From Terasakiispira papahanaumokuakeensis (lineage in GTDB: Bacteria; Pseudomonadota; Gammaproteobacteria; Pseudomonadales; Halomonadaceae), in assembly GCF_001709345.1 (NCBI RefSeq), contig NZ_MDTQ01000001.1:310001-374000 (forward strand): a stretch of DNA of 64,000 bases. Direction: 5' to 3'. Each line of letters starts with the position of its first letter. Within the stretch, counting starts at the first letter, position 1. Positions 1 to 11,424 of the stretch are shown here, in pieces. The notes below the pieces were generated by a model. It was not told the origin of the DNA, made no database searches, and saw nothing but the letters and a program-made list of their open reading frames with translations. The translations under genes and the position numbers were made by a program.

Positions 1-3000
1 CTGGGGCTGGCACTGGCTGACGATGAGATCGATTATCTGGTCAGCAGCTTCACGGATTTGGGGCGTAATCCCCATGACGTTGAGCTGATGATGTTCGCTC
101 AGGCTAATTCAGAGCATTGTCGTCATAAGATCTTTAATGCGGATTGGACCATTGATGGCGAGCCCGCTGAACATTCGCTGTTCGGCATGATTCGGAACAC
201 CTATAAGCAATCGCCCGATAAAGTGTTGTCTGCTTATAAAGATAATGCCTCGGTGATTGAAGGCTTTACTGCGCCGCGTTATTTCCCTCAGCCTGATTCT
301 TATCAGTGGACGGTCACAGAAGAACCGACGCCGATTCTGATGAAGGTGGAAACGCATAACCACCCGACTGCCATTTCTCCTTTTCCAGGGGCGGCGACCG
401 GAGCAGGGGGGGAAATCCGTGATGAAGGCGCGACTGGTTTGGGTGCTAAACCCAAAGCAGGCTTGACTGGCTTCACCGTATCAAACCTGCGGATTCCTGA
501 TTTTGTTCAGCCTTGGGAAGGTGAGGATTATGGTCGCCCAGGGCGTATGGCTTCACCGCTGGATATCATGATTGAAGGCCCCATCGGGGGGGCTGCGTTC
601 AATAATGAATTTGGTCGTCCTAACCTCAATGGTTATTTCCGCACCTATGAAGATAACGCGGTTGGCGTGAATGGTGTGGAGCGTCGCGGTTACCATAAGC
701 CGATTATGCTGGCTGGTGGACTGGGCAATGTGCGTCCAATGCACGTTGAGAAAGGTGAAATCCCCGTTGGCGCCAAACTGATTGTGTTGGGCGGCCCGGC
801 GATGAATATTGGGCTCGGCGGTGGGGCGGCCTCATCAATGGCTACGGGGGATTCCAGTGAAGATCTGGACTTCGCATCGGTACAGCGAGGCAATCCGGAA
901 ATTGAGCGCCGTGCTCAAGAGGTGATCGATCGCTGCTGGGCGTATGGCGATGATAACCCGATTTGTTTTATCCATGATGTTGGGGCTGGCGGGCTATCCA
1001 ATGCGTTGCCAGAGTTGGTGAAAGACGGCGAACGTGGTGGACGTTTTCAGTTGCGTGATGTGCCCAATGCTGAGCCGGGGATGACACCGCTTGAGATTTG
1101 GTGCAACGAGGCACAAGAGCGTTATGTGCTGGCCGTGCCTGCGGATCGCCTGGATGATTTCGATCAACTGTGTCGCCGTGAGCGAGCACCTTATGCGGTG
1201 GTTGGCGATGCACTCGAAGCGCATGTACTCGAAGTCATGGATGGTCACTTCAACAGTAAGCCCGTTGATTTGCCCATGAGTGTGTTGTTCGGTAAGCCAC
1301 CGAAAATGCACCGGACTTTTGAGCGTGTGGTGCCTGAGTTGCCCGCATTACAGCTGAGTGAACTGGATGTTTATGATGCTGCTGAACGTGTCCTGCGGTT
1401 ACCTGCGGTGGCCAGTAAGCAGTTCTTGATCACGATCGGGGATCGTACTGTGGGCGGTTGTGTCGCCCGCGATCAGATGGTCGGGCCTTGGCAAGTGCCG
1501 GTGGCCGATTGTGCCGTGACAACAACGACACCATTCACCGAAACGGGTGAGGCGATGGCGATGGGGGAACGTACGCCCCTGGCCTTGATTAATGCGCCTG
1601 CTTCCGGTCGGATGGCTGTTGGTGAGGCAATTACGAATCTGGCGGCAGCACGCATTGAAGCTTTGTCGGATATCAAACTCTCTGCCAACTGGATGTCGGC
1701 GGCTAACCATCCTGGAGAAAATCAGGCGCTGTATGACACGGTGCATACAGTCGGGATGGAGCTGTGTCCTCAGCTGGGGATTGCGATTCCGGTCGGTAAA
1801 GACTCGATGTCAATGCGCACGGTATGGGAAGACGATCAGGGCGAGGAAAAAGCAGTGACCTCGCCACTTTCTCTCGTTGTGTCAGGATTTGCCCCGGTAT
1901 TGGATGCGCGTGCGACCTTGACACCACAGCTGCGCACTGATCATGGTGATACCGACTTGATCTTGATTGATCTGGGGCGTGGACAGCATCGTCTGGGCGG
2001 CTCTGCGCTGGCGCAAGTTTATAACCAGGTGGGCAATCAAGCGCCTGACTTGGATGAGCCGGAAGACCTCAAAGCACTCTTTGCGGTTGTTCAAGGGCTT
2101 AATGCTGACGGCAAACTGTTGGCGTATCACGATCGATCTGACGGCGGCTTGTTCGCGACTTTGACTGAAATGGCCTTTGCTGGGCATACCGGCTTTGAAG
2201 TGAAGCTGGATTTATTAGCCGAGTCTCGTGATGGCGCCATTGCCGCCCTGTTTGCTGAAGAGCTGGGCGCTGTCATTCAGGTTCGTCAAACTGATACCGA
2301 GTTTGTATTGATGCAGCTAGCGGCTGCAGGGTTGGATTGTGTTCAAGTGATTGGCCACCCGACGACGGATGATCGCTTTAATCTCGTGTTTGATGGTCAG
2401 GCATTGCTTGAAGGGCCGCGTAGCCACTATCAGCGCTTGTGGAGCGAAACGAGCTTCCGCATTGCTGCATTGCGTGATAACGCCGACTGTGTCAACGAAG
2501 AGTTTGATAATCTGCTGGATACGCAGGATCCAGGTTTGAACGTTAAACTCCCGTTTGATGTCAGCGAAAATATTGCCGCGCCGATGATCAATACTGGGGT
2601 TCGTCCTCAGGTGGCGATTTTGCGTGAGCAGGGTGTGAACAGCCAGCAAGAGATGGCTGCGGCTTTCCACCGAGCAGGTTTTGACGCGGTCGATGTGCAT
2701 ATGAGTGACTTGCTGTCAGGTCGGCAAACCCTTGAAGGGTTTAAAGGGTTGGCGGCGTGTGGCGGTTTCTCCTATGGCGATGTTCTTGGCGCTGGCGGTG
2801 GTTGGGCCAAGTCGATTATGTTCCATGCGCAGACGCGGGCTCAATTCGAAGCGTTCTTCAAGCGTGATGACAGCTTTGCTTTAGGCATTTGTAATGGCTG
2901 TCAGATGCTGGCGCAATTGAAAGATCTGATTCCTGGTGCAAGCCACTGGCCCCGCTTTGTTCGCAATCAGTCGGAGCAGTTCGAAGCACGACTGGTGTTA

Positions 3001-3375
3001 AGTGAGGTTCAGAAAACGCCGTCTATCATGCTGGCGGGTATGGAAGGCGCTCGCTTGCCGATCGCGGTCTCCCATGGTGAGGGGCTGGCTGAGTTTCGTG
3101 ATACAGGACACCTTCGTACGGTACAGAATAGCGGCACCGTGGCACTACGTTACGTTAACCACCATGGTGAAGTGACGACACGTTATCCGTTTAACCCGAA
3201 CGGCTCCCCGGCGGGGATTACAGGGCTGACCAACGAAGATGGCCGTGTCACCATTATGATGCCGCACCCTGAGCGCGTAGCACGAACTGTCAATAACGCT
3301 TGGCACCCAGAAGACTGGGGTCAACAGGGGCCTTGGCAGCGGATGTTTGCGAACGCTCGTGTTTGGCTCGGATGA
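1..3375 (+). CDS. purL: Phosphoribosylformylglycinamidine synthase (5' end missing)
   Basis: Fourth step of purine biosynthesis: converts FGAR, ATP and glutamine to FGAM in the cytoplasm. The reading frame is open from base 1 ([14 protein letters not shown]...), so the gene begins upstream of the window; 1124 residues are visible and about 170 are missing compared with the usual ~1295 of the long gammaproteobacterial form. Seen: the [12 protein letters not shown] motif near the visible start, ATP-binding [19 protein letters not shown], and a C-terminal glutaminase domain with nucleophile Cys in GICNGCQM (codon 2890-2892) and the His/Glu of MPHPERVAR near 3265-3273. Any ATG or TTG chosen inside the window would be an artefact of truncation. 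A strong hairpin terminator follows at 3414. Confidence 0.97.
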   Translation: MGLALADDEIDYLVSSFTDLGRNPHDVELMMFAQANSEHCRHKIFNADWTIDGEPAEHSLFGMIRNTYKQSPDKVLSAYKDNASVIEGFTAPRYFPQPDSYQWTVTEEPTPILMKVETHNHPTAISPFPGAATGAGGEIRDEGATGLGAKPKAGLTGFTVSNLRIPDFVQPWEGEDYGRPGRMASPLDIMIEGPIGGAAFNNEFGRPNLNGYFRTYEDNAVGVNGVERRGYHKPIMLAGGLGNVRPMHVEKGEIPVGAKLIVLGGPAMNIGLGGGAASSMATGDSSEDLDFASVQRGNPEIERRAQEVIDRCWAYGDDNPICFIHDVGAGGLSNALPELVKDGERGGRFQLRDVPNAEPGMTPLEIWCNEAQERYVLAVPADRLDDFDQLCRRERAPYAVVGDALEAHVLEVMDGHFNSKPVDLPMSVLFGKPPKMHRTFERVVPELPALQLSELDVYDAAERVLRLPAVASKQFLITIGDRTVGGCVARDQMVGPWQVPVADCAVTTTTPFTETGEAMAMGERTPLALINAPASGRMAVGEAITNLAAARIEALSDIKLSANWMSAANHPGENQALYDTVHTVGMELCPQLGIAIPVGKDSMSMRTVWEDDQGEEKAVTSPLSLVVSGFAPVLDARATLTPQLRTDHGDTDLILIDLGRGQHRLGGSALAQVYNQVGNQAPDLDEPEDLKALFAVVQGLNADGKLLAYHDRSDGGLFATLTEMAFAGHTGFEVKLDLLAESRDGAIAALFAEELGAVIQVRQTDTEFVLMQLAAAGLDCVQVIGHPTTDDRFNLVFDGQALLEGPRSHYQRLWSETSFRIAALRDNADCVNEEFDNLLDTQDPGLNVKLPFDVSENIAAPMINTGVRPQVAILREQGVNSQQEMAAAFHRAGFDAVDVHMSDLLSGRQTLEGFKGLAACGGFSYGDVLGAGGGWAKSIMFHAQTRAQFEAFFKRDDSFALGICNGCQMLAQLKDLIPGASHWPRFVRNQSEQFEARLVLSEVQKTPSIMLAGMEGARLPIAVSHGEGLAEFRDTGHLRTVQNSGTVALRYVNHHGEVTTRYPFNPNGSPAGITGLTNEDGRVTIMMPHPERVARTVNNAWHPEDWGQQGPWQRMFANARVWLG

Positions 3376-3413
3376 TCTGCTTGGCGACTGTGATAAACTA
3401 ATGCATAGCAAGC

Positions 3414-3450
3414 AAATGGGAAGGCCAGCGGCCTTCCCATTTGTATTTTT
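3414..3450 (+). terminator. Rho-independent terminator after purL
   Basis: A perfect 13-bp stem (3414-3426 with 3430-3442) closed by a 3-nt loop, GC-rich in the inner part, followed by a T-rich tail ending at 3450. It separates purL from the following zinc-ribbon gene, which therefore needs its own promoter or read-through. Confidence 0.9.
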
Positions 3451-3499
3451 GGGCCTGAGTAAGCTCAGACCTGTTTCCTAAATGAGGCAGGAGATGCGC

Positions 3500-3763
3500 A
3501 TGACTGATGAGAAAGCACCCATTAAACGCTTTATTGCTGGGGCCGTATGCCCGCGTTGTAGTGCGATGGATAAAATTAAGGCCTGGAGTGTTGGCGATAT
3601 TCAGCACCGTGAATGTGTGGCTTGTGGTTTCCATGACAGTATGGACCCAAACCAGCAAGGCGCTTCAGGAGGGCTCAATGAAGAGCTGCCGACGCGAGTG
3701 AATCACATGGAGGATGACCCACAAAATGAAATCAATGTGGTGAAGATTCTGGATCCTCGGTGA
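3500..3763 (+). CDS. yheV: YheV-family putative zinc-ribbon protein
   Basis: Small (87 aa) cytoplasmic protein of the TIGR02443/DUF2387 family, function unknown, predicted to bind a metal ion. Two Cys pairs, CPRC at residues 17-20 and CVAC at 39-42, form a classic four-Cys zinc ribbon; the acidic C-terminal half shows no known domain. I chose the ATG at 3500 because GGAG (3490-3493) lies 6 nt upstream; ATGs at 3482 and 3494 are also in frame. It stands alone between two terminators. Family assignment is confident, function is not known. Confidence 0.85.
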   Translation: MTDEKAPIKRFIAGAVCPRCSAMDKIKAWSVGDIQHRECVACGFHDSMDPNQQGASGGLNEELPTRVNHMEDDPQNEINVVKILDPR

Positions 3764-3842
3764 TCGAAGGGTTGGATCGTCTTGTTGAGCGTCAGCGCAC
3801 TAGATGAAGCGTTAGAGCGTGAGAAAAAAGTGGAATCAATAC

Positions 3843-3868
3843 AAAGGCCTGCGGATGCAGGCCTTTTA
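3843..3868. terminator. Terminator between convergent yheV and ferredoxin genes
   Basis: Perfect 10-bp stem (3843-3852 with 3857-3866) with a 4-nt loop and short T runs on both sides (A3 upstream, T4 downstream). It lies about 80 bp from the 3' ends of both yheV (+) and the ferredoxin gene (-), so it probably serves both directions. Confidence 0.8.
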
Positions 3869-3946
3869 GATATTAGAAGCGCTTGCCTAGTAGAAACGTT
3901 TATATAGAAGAAACGCTCATTTTCAGCACGTCCGGCTTATATTGAG

Positions 3947-4228
<282 letters not shown>

Positions 4229-4292
4229 TCAGGGCAGTTATGTCAGGTGTCACTGCGCCTGATTGATATCATCATGCTTAAATCAGGTTGGC

Positions 4293-4814
<522 letters not shown>

Positions 4815-4938
4815 TCATGCCAATGCGGTCGGCATTTTAGCAGATGGCACCCCGATTCAACCACCTGAGTTCCATTCGGGGTGGCACGGTAATGAGTCTT
4901 GCCATGATGGCACTGCGATGCGGACATTAAGTCATGAT

Positions 4939-5622
4939 TTAAGAAGCTTGCCGTTGCAGTAATTTGGCACTGACTTGTCCGGATTTTTTTTCTCTGTAAA
5001 TCAACCAATTAGAAGGGAGTTGAACATCTTTAAGATCTTGCTCATGCTCAATGTAAATCCAAGCATTAGGTGCAAGCCAACCCTGTTGCTCGAGTGCTTG
5101 GCAGCTCTCAGACAGTAAGTTTTGATGGAACGGGGGATCAACAAAGGCGATATTGACCGGTCCTCCAATGGCTTCAGGGCCCTGTTGGAGCCATGTGAGT
5201 GCATCGGTTTGTATGACTTTGGCGCTCGGGTGCTCAGGTGCCAGTTGTTGCAGCAAGGTGTTGAGATGTCGACTCACCTGGGGCGATAGTTCACTCCAAT
5301 AAACGGCACTGGCTTGGCGTGATAATGCTTCAAAGCCCAGCGCTCCTGTACCTGCGAAAAGGTCGAGGCAACGGCTGTAGGGCACTTCAAACTGCAGCCA
5401 GTTAAATAGTGTTTCGCGCATTCTATCGGTGGTGGGGCGCAACCCATCACCAGAGGGCACTGTTAATTTACGGCCACGCCATTGGCCCCCAATAATGCGA
5501 ATTTGCCCGGTTGCGCTGGTCGCAGATCGGTTTCGGGCCGCTGATTGGGGTTGTTTGTGGCTTTTTTGAGCCTCTCGCATTTTATGAGGGACTCGTGCTT
5601 TTTGAGGGGCTCGTGACGCCAT
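4939..5622 (-). CDS. rsmD: 16S rRNA (guanine-966-N2)-methyltransferase
   Basis: Methylates G966 of 16S rRNA in the 30S subunit using S-adenosylmethionine. 227 aa. Visible: IIGGQWRGRKL and LRPTTDRMRETLFNWL of the family N-terminus, SAM-binding motif I LDLFAGTGALGFEAL (87-100) and the catalytic motif VDPPF (161-165). The first ~38 residues are a basic, low-complexity extension (Lys/Arg/Ser-rich) longer than in E. coli; Met15 is an alternative start. Divergent from ftsY across a 159-bp gap, as in many gammaproteobacteria. Confidence 0.96.
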   Translation of the reverse strand: MASRAPQKARVPHKMREAQKSHKQPQSAARNRSATSATGQIRIIGGQWRGRKLTVPSGDGLRPTTDRMRETLFNWLQFEVPYSRCLDLFAGTGALGFEALSRQASAVYWSELSPQVSRHLNTLLQQLAPEHPSAKVIQTDALTWLQQGPEAIGGPVNIAFVDPPFHQNLLSESCQALEQQGWLAPNAWIYIEHEQDLKDVQLPSNWLIYREKKSGQVSAKLLQRQAS

Positions 5623-5781
5623 GGGCCTGTTCTCTAGCTTGTCTAATAGGCGCTGATTGTATCCCGCATGCGGTGCGGGTGGTAGGATAAGCGACGATTA
5701 AGGTTGTTAGTTTGAGATGTCTCGATTGACAGCCTCTCCTTTTCGATTGAATGCTGACTCGTTGCCAGGATTGAACTGTCC

Positions 5782-7176
<1,395 letters not shown>

Positions 7177-7191
7177 GGCTGATGCGTCACT

Positions 7192-7887
7192 ATGATCCAG
7201 TTTTCCAACGTATTCAAACGCTATGAAAATGGTCACGAAGCGCTACAAAATGTCAGTTTTCACTTGCCTAGCGGAGATATGACGTTCCTGACAGGGCATT
7301 CAGGTGCAGGTAAAAGTACCCTGTTGAAGTTGATGATGCGTATGGAAGTGGCCACGCGGGGCAGTGTGGTGATTGATGGTCAACAATTGTCACGTCTTAA
7401 ACCTCATCATGTGCCCTTCTTGCGCCGTAAGATTGGCGTCGTGTTTCAAGATCACCAGTTGTTATTTGATCGTACTGTTTTCGACAATGTTGCTTTACCT
7501 TTGGTCATCGAAGGGATGGACCCGCGTGAAATCGGGCGTCGTGTGCGCGCCGCACTGGATAAAGTGGGTCTTTTATCTAAAGAAAAGCTATCGCCGATCA
7601 TGCTCTCTGGAGGGGAGCAACAACGTGTGGGGATTGCACGAGCCGTGGTGAATAAACCCCCGATTTTATTGGCGGATGAGCCGACCGGTAACCTTGACCC
7701 TCAGTTGTCAGCAGAAATCATGCAGTTGTTTCGCCAATTTAATGCCGTTGGGGTAACGGTGATGATCGCCACCCACGATCTAGAATTGGTTCAGCGAATG
7801 GCTCGCCGGGTCATGGTCTTGAAAGATGGAGCGATGATTCATGACGCGCCTTTTAAACCCCAAGCCGCGACAGGAGGTGAGGGATGA
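7192..7887 (+). CDS. ftsE: Cell-division ABC ATPase FtsE
   Basis: ATPase of the FtsEX complex, which sits at the division septum and activates periplasmic amidases through EnvC-type partners. 231 aa. Walker [13 protein letters not shown] (~36-47), signature [14 protein letters not shown], Walker [13 protein letters not shown] and the switch His in ATHD. It overlaps ftsX by 4 bp (ATGA), showing translational coupling. Confidence 0.98.
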   Translation: MIQFSNVFKRYENGHEALQNVSFHLPSGDMTFLTGHSGAGKSTLLKLMMRMEVATRGSVVIDGQQLSRLKPHHVPFLRRKIGVVFQDHQLLFDRTVFDNVALPLVIEGMDPREIGRRVRAALDKVGLLSKEKLSPIMLSGGEQQRVGIARAVVNKPPILLADEPTGNLDPQLSAEIMQLFRQFNAVGVTVMIATHDLELVQRMARRVMVLKDGAMIHDAPFKPQAATGGEG

Positions 7888-9020
7888 GTCGAGATGATTC
7901 TCGCCAGTCTGGTGGAAACCCTGGTGGCAAAACCGGCGGCAAAGGCGGAGCGAGTTATTCTGAGCGTTGGGGGCGTCAGCAACCCACTAAAAAGCGAGCC
8001 CCTGTTAAACGCACTAAACGCCGTGAGCCTGAAGCTGAAATCTCATCTCGTCGTGGTGGTAATGCTCAGATCAGCCGTGTGGATGCGCAGGAACGACTAT
8101 CGAGTTGGAAACGACACCATCGACAAATGGCCATCGATAGTTTTCGCCGCATGCTGAAATCACCGGTCGCCAGTTTGATGACTTGGCTGGTGATTGCGAT
8201 TGCCTTGGCATTACCTACGGGGCTTTATCTGTTTTTGAACAACGCGCAACTGGTATCGAGTAATTGGGATGGGGCCGCTCAGATGTCGGTATATCTGAAG
8301 GCCTCAGTCAATGATGAGCGTGGACGTGATCTGACGCAGGAATTAAAGCTGCGCCAAGATGTTGCTGACGCTCATTTTATTTCTCAGGCCCAGGCGTTGG
8401 AAGAGTTTCGAACCTTCTCTGGGTTTGGCGATGCGCTGAAGTACCTGGATGACAATCCTTTGCCGGCCGTCATTGTGGTGCGTCCTGCGGCTGCAAGCCT
8501 TGGCACTTCCGCAGTCGCCTTGCAAGAACACTTAATGAATCAGCTTAAGGCCATGTCTGATGTCGATGAAGTACAGTTGGACTTGGCTTGGGTGAAGCGA
8601 CTCTACTCTATTATGGCGTTAGGCGAACGCGCCGTAACCGCTTTGGCATTGCTCTTAGGGGTTGCCGTTTTGTTGGTGGTCGGTAATACCATTCGGTTAG
8701 CCATTGAAAGCCGACGTCAGGAGATTGTGGTCGTGAAGTTGGTCGGCGGGACCAATGCATTTGTCCGTCGTCCCTTTTTGTATACCGGTATCTGGTACGG
8801 GTTAGGTGGTGGGGTTCTGGCCTGGTTGTTGATTAACCTGGCCTTGATTTGGTTGGCAGGCCCGGTTCATGCATTGGCCAGTGCGTATGCCAGCGACTTT
8901 GAGCTATTAGGGCTGGGATTCACAGATTCGGTATTGCTACTCTTATGTAGTACACTATTAGGCTGGCTGGGCGCTTGGTTAGCTGTTGGACGTCATCTTG
9001 GGGCTATTGAGCCTCAATAA
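7884..9020 (+). CDS. ftsX: Cell-division protein FtsX
   Basis: Membrane partner of FtsE, 378 aa. A long basic, Gly/Ser/Arg-rich cytoplasmic N-terminus (~90 aa) precedes TM1 (LMTWLVIAIALALPTGLYLF), a periplasmic loop of ~110 residues that in E. coli binds EnvC, and three further TM helices at the C-terminus, the usual FtsX/type VII exporter-like fold. Start ATG overlaps the ftsE stop, with GAGG just upstream. The N-terminal tail is longer than in many homologues. Confidence 0.96.
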   Translation: MSRDDSRQSGGNPGGKTGGKGGASYSERWGRQQPTKKRAPVKRTKRREPEAEISSRRGGNAQISRVDAQERLSSWKRHHRQMAIDSFRRMLKSPVASLMTWLVIAIALALPTGLYLFLNNAQLVSSNWDGAAQMSVYLKASVNDERGRDLTQELKLRQDVADAHFISQAQALEEFRTFSGFGDALKYLDDNPLPAVIVVRPAAASLGTSAVALQEHLMNQLKAMSDVDEVQLDLAWVKRLYSIMALGERAVTALALLLGVAVLLVVGNTIRLAIESRRQEIVVVKLVGGTNAFVRRPFLYTGIWYGLGGGVLAWLLINLALIWLAGPVHALASAYASDFELLGLGFTDSVLLLLCSTLLGWLGAWLAVGRHLGAIEPQ

Positions 9021-9356
9021 TGGTGTTGTGGTGTTTTTGTCGCCGCTTGAAGTCCATGAGCTTTGATTGGGCCCCTCGTATGATGGTCGAGACTCTCGTG
9101 TAAAAAACTTGCGTATAAAAAACGAGAAGAGCAGGCATGTTGTATCAGTGCCCAGTGACAGACCTGAGTGACGAGTGACTTGTTTGTGAGTCATTGATCC
9201 GTGAATTGTTTGTCTTTGAACTCTTTGTCAGTATATGGCGACAGTTTATTGAGGAACTCTTCAGGTTCATTGTCGTCATATAGGTTTGTGAGCGAATCGG
9301 TGTTATGACGATTCTAAATTCGTTGTAAGGTCAAGAGACTTGAGACGGAGCATTCC
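9021..9356 (+). other. 336-bp ftsX-rpoH gap
   Basis: No ORF with a ribosome-binding site. It holds the candidate sigma-E promoter at 9253-9283, and a direct/inverted A-rich motif (9095-9125: CTCG ... taaaaaa ... taaaaaa ... CGAG). No intrinsic terminator is evident after ftsX, so part of rpoH expression may be read-through. Confidence 0.6.
9253..9283 (+). promoter_or_regulatory. Candidate sigma-E-type promoter of rpoH
   Basis: GGAACTC (9253-9259; consensus GGAACTT), a 16-bp spacer and TCATATAG (9276-9283; E. coli sigma-E -10 is about TCTGA). The predicted start would leave a 5' leader of ~70 nt before the rpoH ATG. E. coli rpoH is known to have a sigma-E promoter (P3), which raises plausibility. 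The -10 match is imperfect, so this is a prediction only. Confidence 0.42.
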
Positions 9357-10229
9357 ATGAATAAGCAACTGCAGGTGGTCGATGTTCTAAGCCCTGGGCG
9401 TGATCTCAGTGCTTACATACAGACAGTGAACAGTATACCGCTGTTGACTGTTGAGGAAGAAAAGCATCTGGCAGAGCGCCTGCATGAGCACAGTGATTTA
9501 GAGGCAGCGCGTCAACTGGTGCTGTCCCACTTGCGCTTTGTAGTGCATATTGCCAAGAGCTATAACGGTTATGGTCTGCAGCAGGCTGACTTAATCCAGG
9601 AAGGTAATGTTGGCCTGATGAAGGCTGTTAAACGTTTTGATCCGACAATGGGTGTGCGCCTTGTATCCTTTGCCGTGCACTGGATCAAAGCGGAAATTCA
9701 TGAATTTGTATTACGTAACTGGCGCATTGTTAAAGTCGCCACGACTAAAGCTCAGCGTAAGTTATTCTTCAACTTGCGGAGTGCGAAAAAGCGCCTGAAT
9801 TGGCTTAATGGCGCTGAAGTTGATGCGATTGCCGAAGACTTGAACGTTAAGCCTGAAGTCGTCCGTGAGATGGAAGGTCGCTTGTCTTCAAATGATGCGG
9901 CTTTTGATGGCGATCCTTCCGCTGATGATGATGATCATGCGGCTTGGGCGCCTGCTCATTTCCTGGATGATGCTTCTCAGGATCCGGCGCTTCAGCTGGA
10001 AGAGGAAGACTGGGAGAGTGATTCAAGTAGTCGCCTACAGCATGCGATGTCAGAACTTGATGAGCGTAGTCGTGATATTTTGCAGCAGCGTTGGTTGGCT
10101 GAAAACAAGGCCACATTGCATGAGTTGGCTGACGTCTATGGTGTGTCCGCTGAGCGGATTCGTCAGCTCGAAAAGAATGCGATGAAAAAGGTACGTAAAG
10201 CGATGGAAGCGGACATGGTTGTCGCTTGA
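9357..10229 (+). CDS. rpoH: Heat-shock sigma factor sigma-32
   Basis: Alternative sigma factor directing RNA polymerase to heat-shock promoters. 290 aa, the usual length. Region 2 is intact ([37 protein letters not shown], then [22 protein letters not shown] split here for brevity), the RpoH box region follows ([12 protein letters not shown]), and region 4 carries [20 protein letters not shown]. The 190-205 segment is Asp-rich. Start ATG has GGAG about 7 nt upstream. Family members are regulated by mRNA thermosensing and DnaK/FtsH turnover; no specific leader structure was resolved here. Confidence 0.97.
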   Translation: MNKQLQVVDVLSPGRDLSAYIQTVNSIPLLTVEEEKHLAERLHEHSDLEAARQLVLSHLRFVVHIAKSYNGYGLQQADLIQEGNVGLMKAVKRFDPTMGVRLVSFAVHWIKAEIHEFVLRNWRIVKVATTKAQRKLFFNLRSAKKRLNWLNGAEVDAIAEDLNVKPEVVREMEGRLSSNDAAFDGDPSADDDDHAAWAPAHFLDDASQDPALQLEEEDWESDSSSRLQHAMSELDERSRDILQQRWLAENKATLHELADVYGVSAERIRQLEKNAMKKVRKAMEADMVVA

Positions 10230-10392
10230 TACTGAAATCTTTAATTTTATTCGCAATGCAGTTCAAGGTTTCTTTGTGAAGTGCTTGTGTCGCAAATTGC
10301 TTTGTAGGAAGCGTCTTTGTAGAACGTGTTTCTGTTGAAAATGCCTATGCAGTGTGTTGTTAAGTTCCTTTGAGATTTGTCCTTGTGATTGG

Positions 10393-10419
10393 ATGCCGCC
10401 TATTGGGCGGCATTTTTTT
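10393..10419 (+). terminator. Terminator of rpoH
   Basis: Perfect 8-bp GC-rich stem (10393-10400 with 10406-10413), 5-nt loop and a run of seven T. It lies 164 bp after the rpoH stop, leaving an unusually long 3' UTR made of loosely repeated ctttgt/cgtgttt segments. Confidence 0.92.
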
Positions 10420-10461
10420 ATCGTTGTTGATCTATCGAGTGACTCTTTTCCAATGACGTCT

Positions 10462-10551
10462 CATACGTCAATTTTATGCGTACATTTCATACGTACCTCT
10501 CATACGTACATTTCATACTTGCATCCATACGTACATCTCATACACGCATTC
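10462..10551. repeat. Imperfect 13-bp tandem repeats (catacgtacattt type)
   Basis: About seven diverged copies of a ~13-bp unit (catacgtacattt, catacgtacctct, catacgtacatct...) fill the gap between the rpoH terminator and the convergent hmuV-like gene. No gene is seen in the 334-bp gap 10230-10563 apart from the terminator and this repeat. Confidence 0.85.
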
Positions 10552-10563
10552 CAAGAAAACGGC

Positions 10564-11340
10564 TTAGCGCGTCAGGATGATCGGCCATGGGGTGAGGTCG
10601 TGGCGAACTTCGGCATCTAACTGAAAGTGATCTGCGAGGTGTTGTGAGGTCAGCACTTGATGAGGGGTACCATTAGCCACCAGTGTTTGCTGATTAAGCA
10701 ACAGAAGTTGTTGGCAGTAGCGTGCCGCGAGATCCAGGTCGTGCAACGCGACCACGGTGCAAACCCCTCTTTGGCCCAGTGTTTGTAATGTGCGCAGCAG
10801 TCTATGCTGATGAGAAAGGTCCAGTCCGGTGAGTGGCTCATCTAGAAGTAAAAGTCGAGGGGTGTCGTCAAGCGGCCAGACTTGTGCCAGTGTTCTAGCC
10901 AATTGAACGCGCTGACGCTCGCCACCTGAAAGTGAGTGCAGTGTGCGTTCGAGCAATGACTGGATGCCAAGTGCGGCTATCGCGCCGGCTAACGCAGGGT
11001 GTTCCGCCCACTGGTCGCTTTCTGTCGTGAGGTCCGCATGTGGGGTTCGGCTGAATTTCAACCAGTCGGAAACGGGGAAATCAAAGCTGGCTTCCGGCCT
11101 TTGGCTCAGGCAGGCCCTGACTTGGGCGAAATCAAGGGCTGGCCATTCGGTGATGGGTCGCTGGTTCCAATAGACCTGACAGGATTCTGCTCGATCCCCT
11201 GCCAACGCTTCAATTAGGCTACTTTTACCGGCGCCATTGGGGCCAATGAGGCCAATGAGGCCTGGCGCACACTGAAAATCTAAGTGGTTCAGTATGATTC
11301 TGTGTCCGCGTGATAGCGATAGTGAGCGCACGTCGAGCAT
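10564..11340 (-). CDS. hmuV: Haem/iron-type ABC importer ATPase (HmuV-like)
   Basis: Cytoplasmic ATPase of a type II (BtuCD-like) importer, 258 aa. Walker A GLIGPNGAGKSSLIEAL (~32-48), signature LSGGERQRVQLARTLAQVWP, Walker B LLLLDEPLTGLDLSHQ, His switch VALHDLDLAARY. The LARTLAQVWP plus DEPxxxLDLxHQ wording and the C-terminal RHDLTPWPIILTR resemble HmuV haem transporters more than BtuD or FepC, but substrate is not certain. Lies 84 bp after the permease gene on the same strand, so one operon. Confidence 0.8.
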   Translation of the reverse strand: MLDVRSLSLSRGHRIILNHLDFQCAPGLIGLIGPNGAGKSSLIEALAGDRAESCQVYWNQRPITEWPALDFAQVRACLSQRPEASFDFPVSDWLKFSRTPHADLTTESDQWAEHPALAGAIAALGIQSLLERTLHSLSGGERQRVQLARTLAQVWPLDDTPRLLLLDEPLTGLDLSHQHRLLRTLQTLGQRGVCTVVALHDLDLAARYCQQLLLLNQQTLVANGTPHQVLTSQHLADHFQLDAEVRHDLTPWPIILTR

Positions 11341-11424
11341 GAATGGGCCTTCGTTTGCAGGTTGGCTTTTTATTCGTCATTCGAGCATATTTTAAAGCGG
11401 CTCGTCCGCGCCAGGTTGATAGGG

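Noticed and set aside
9047-9082. Sigma-32-like promoter (CTTGAAG ... CCCCTCGTAT) upstream of rpoH
   Set aside because: The spacer is about 19 bp, well above the 13-15 bp expected, and the -10 differs from CCCCATNT.
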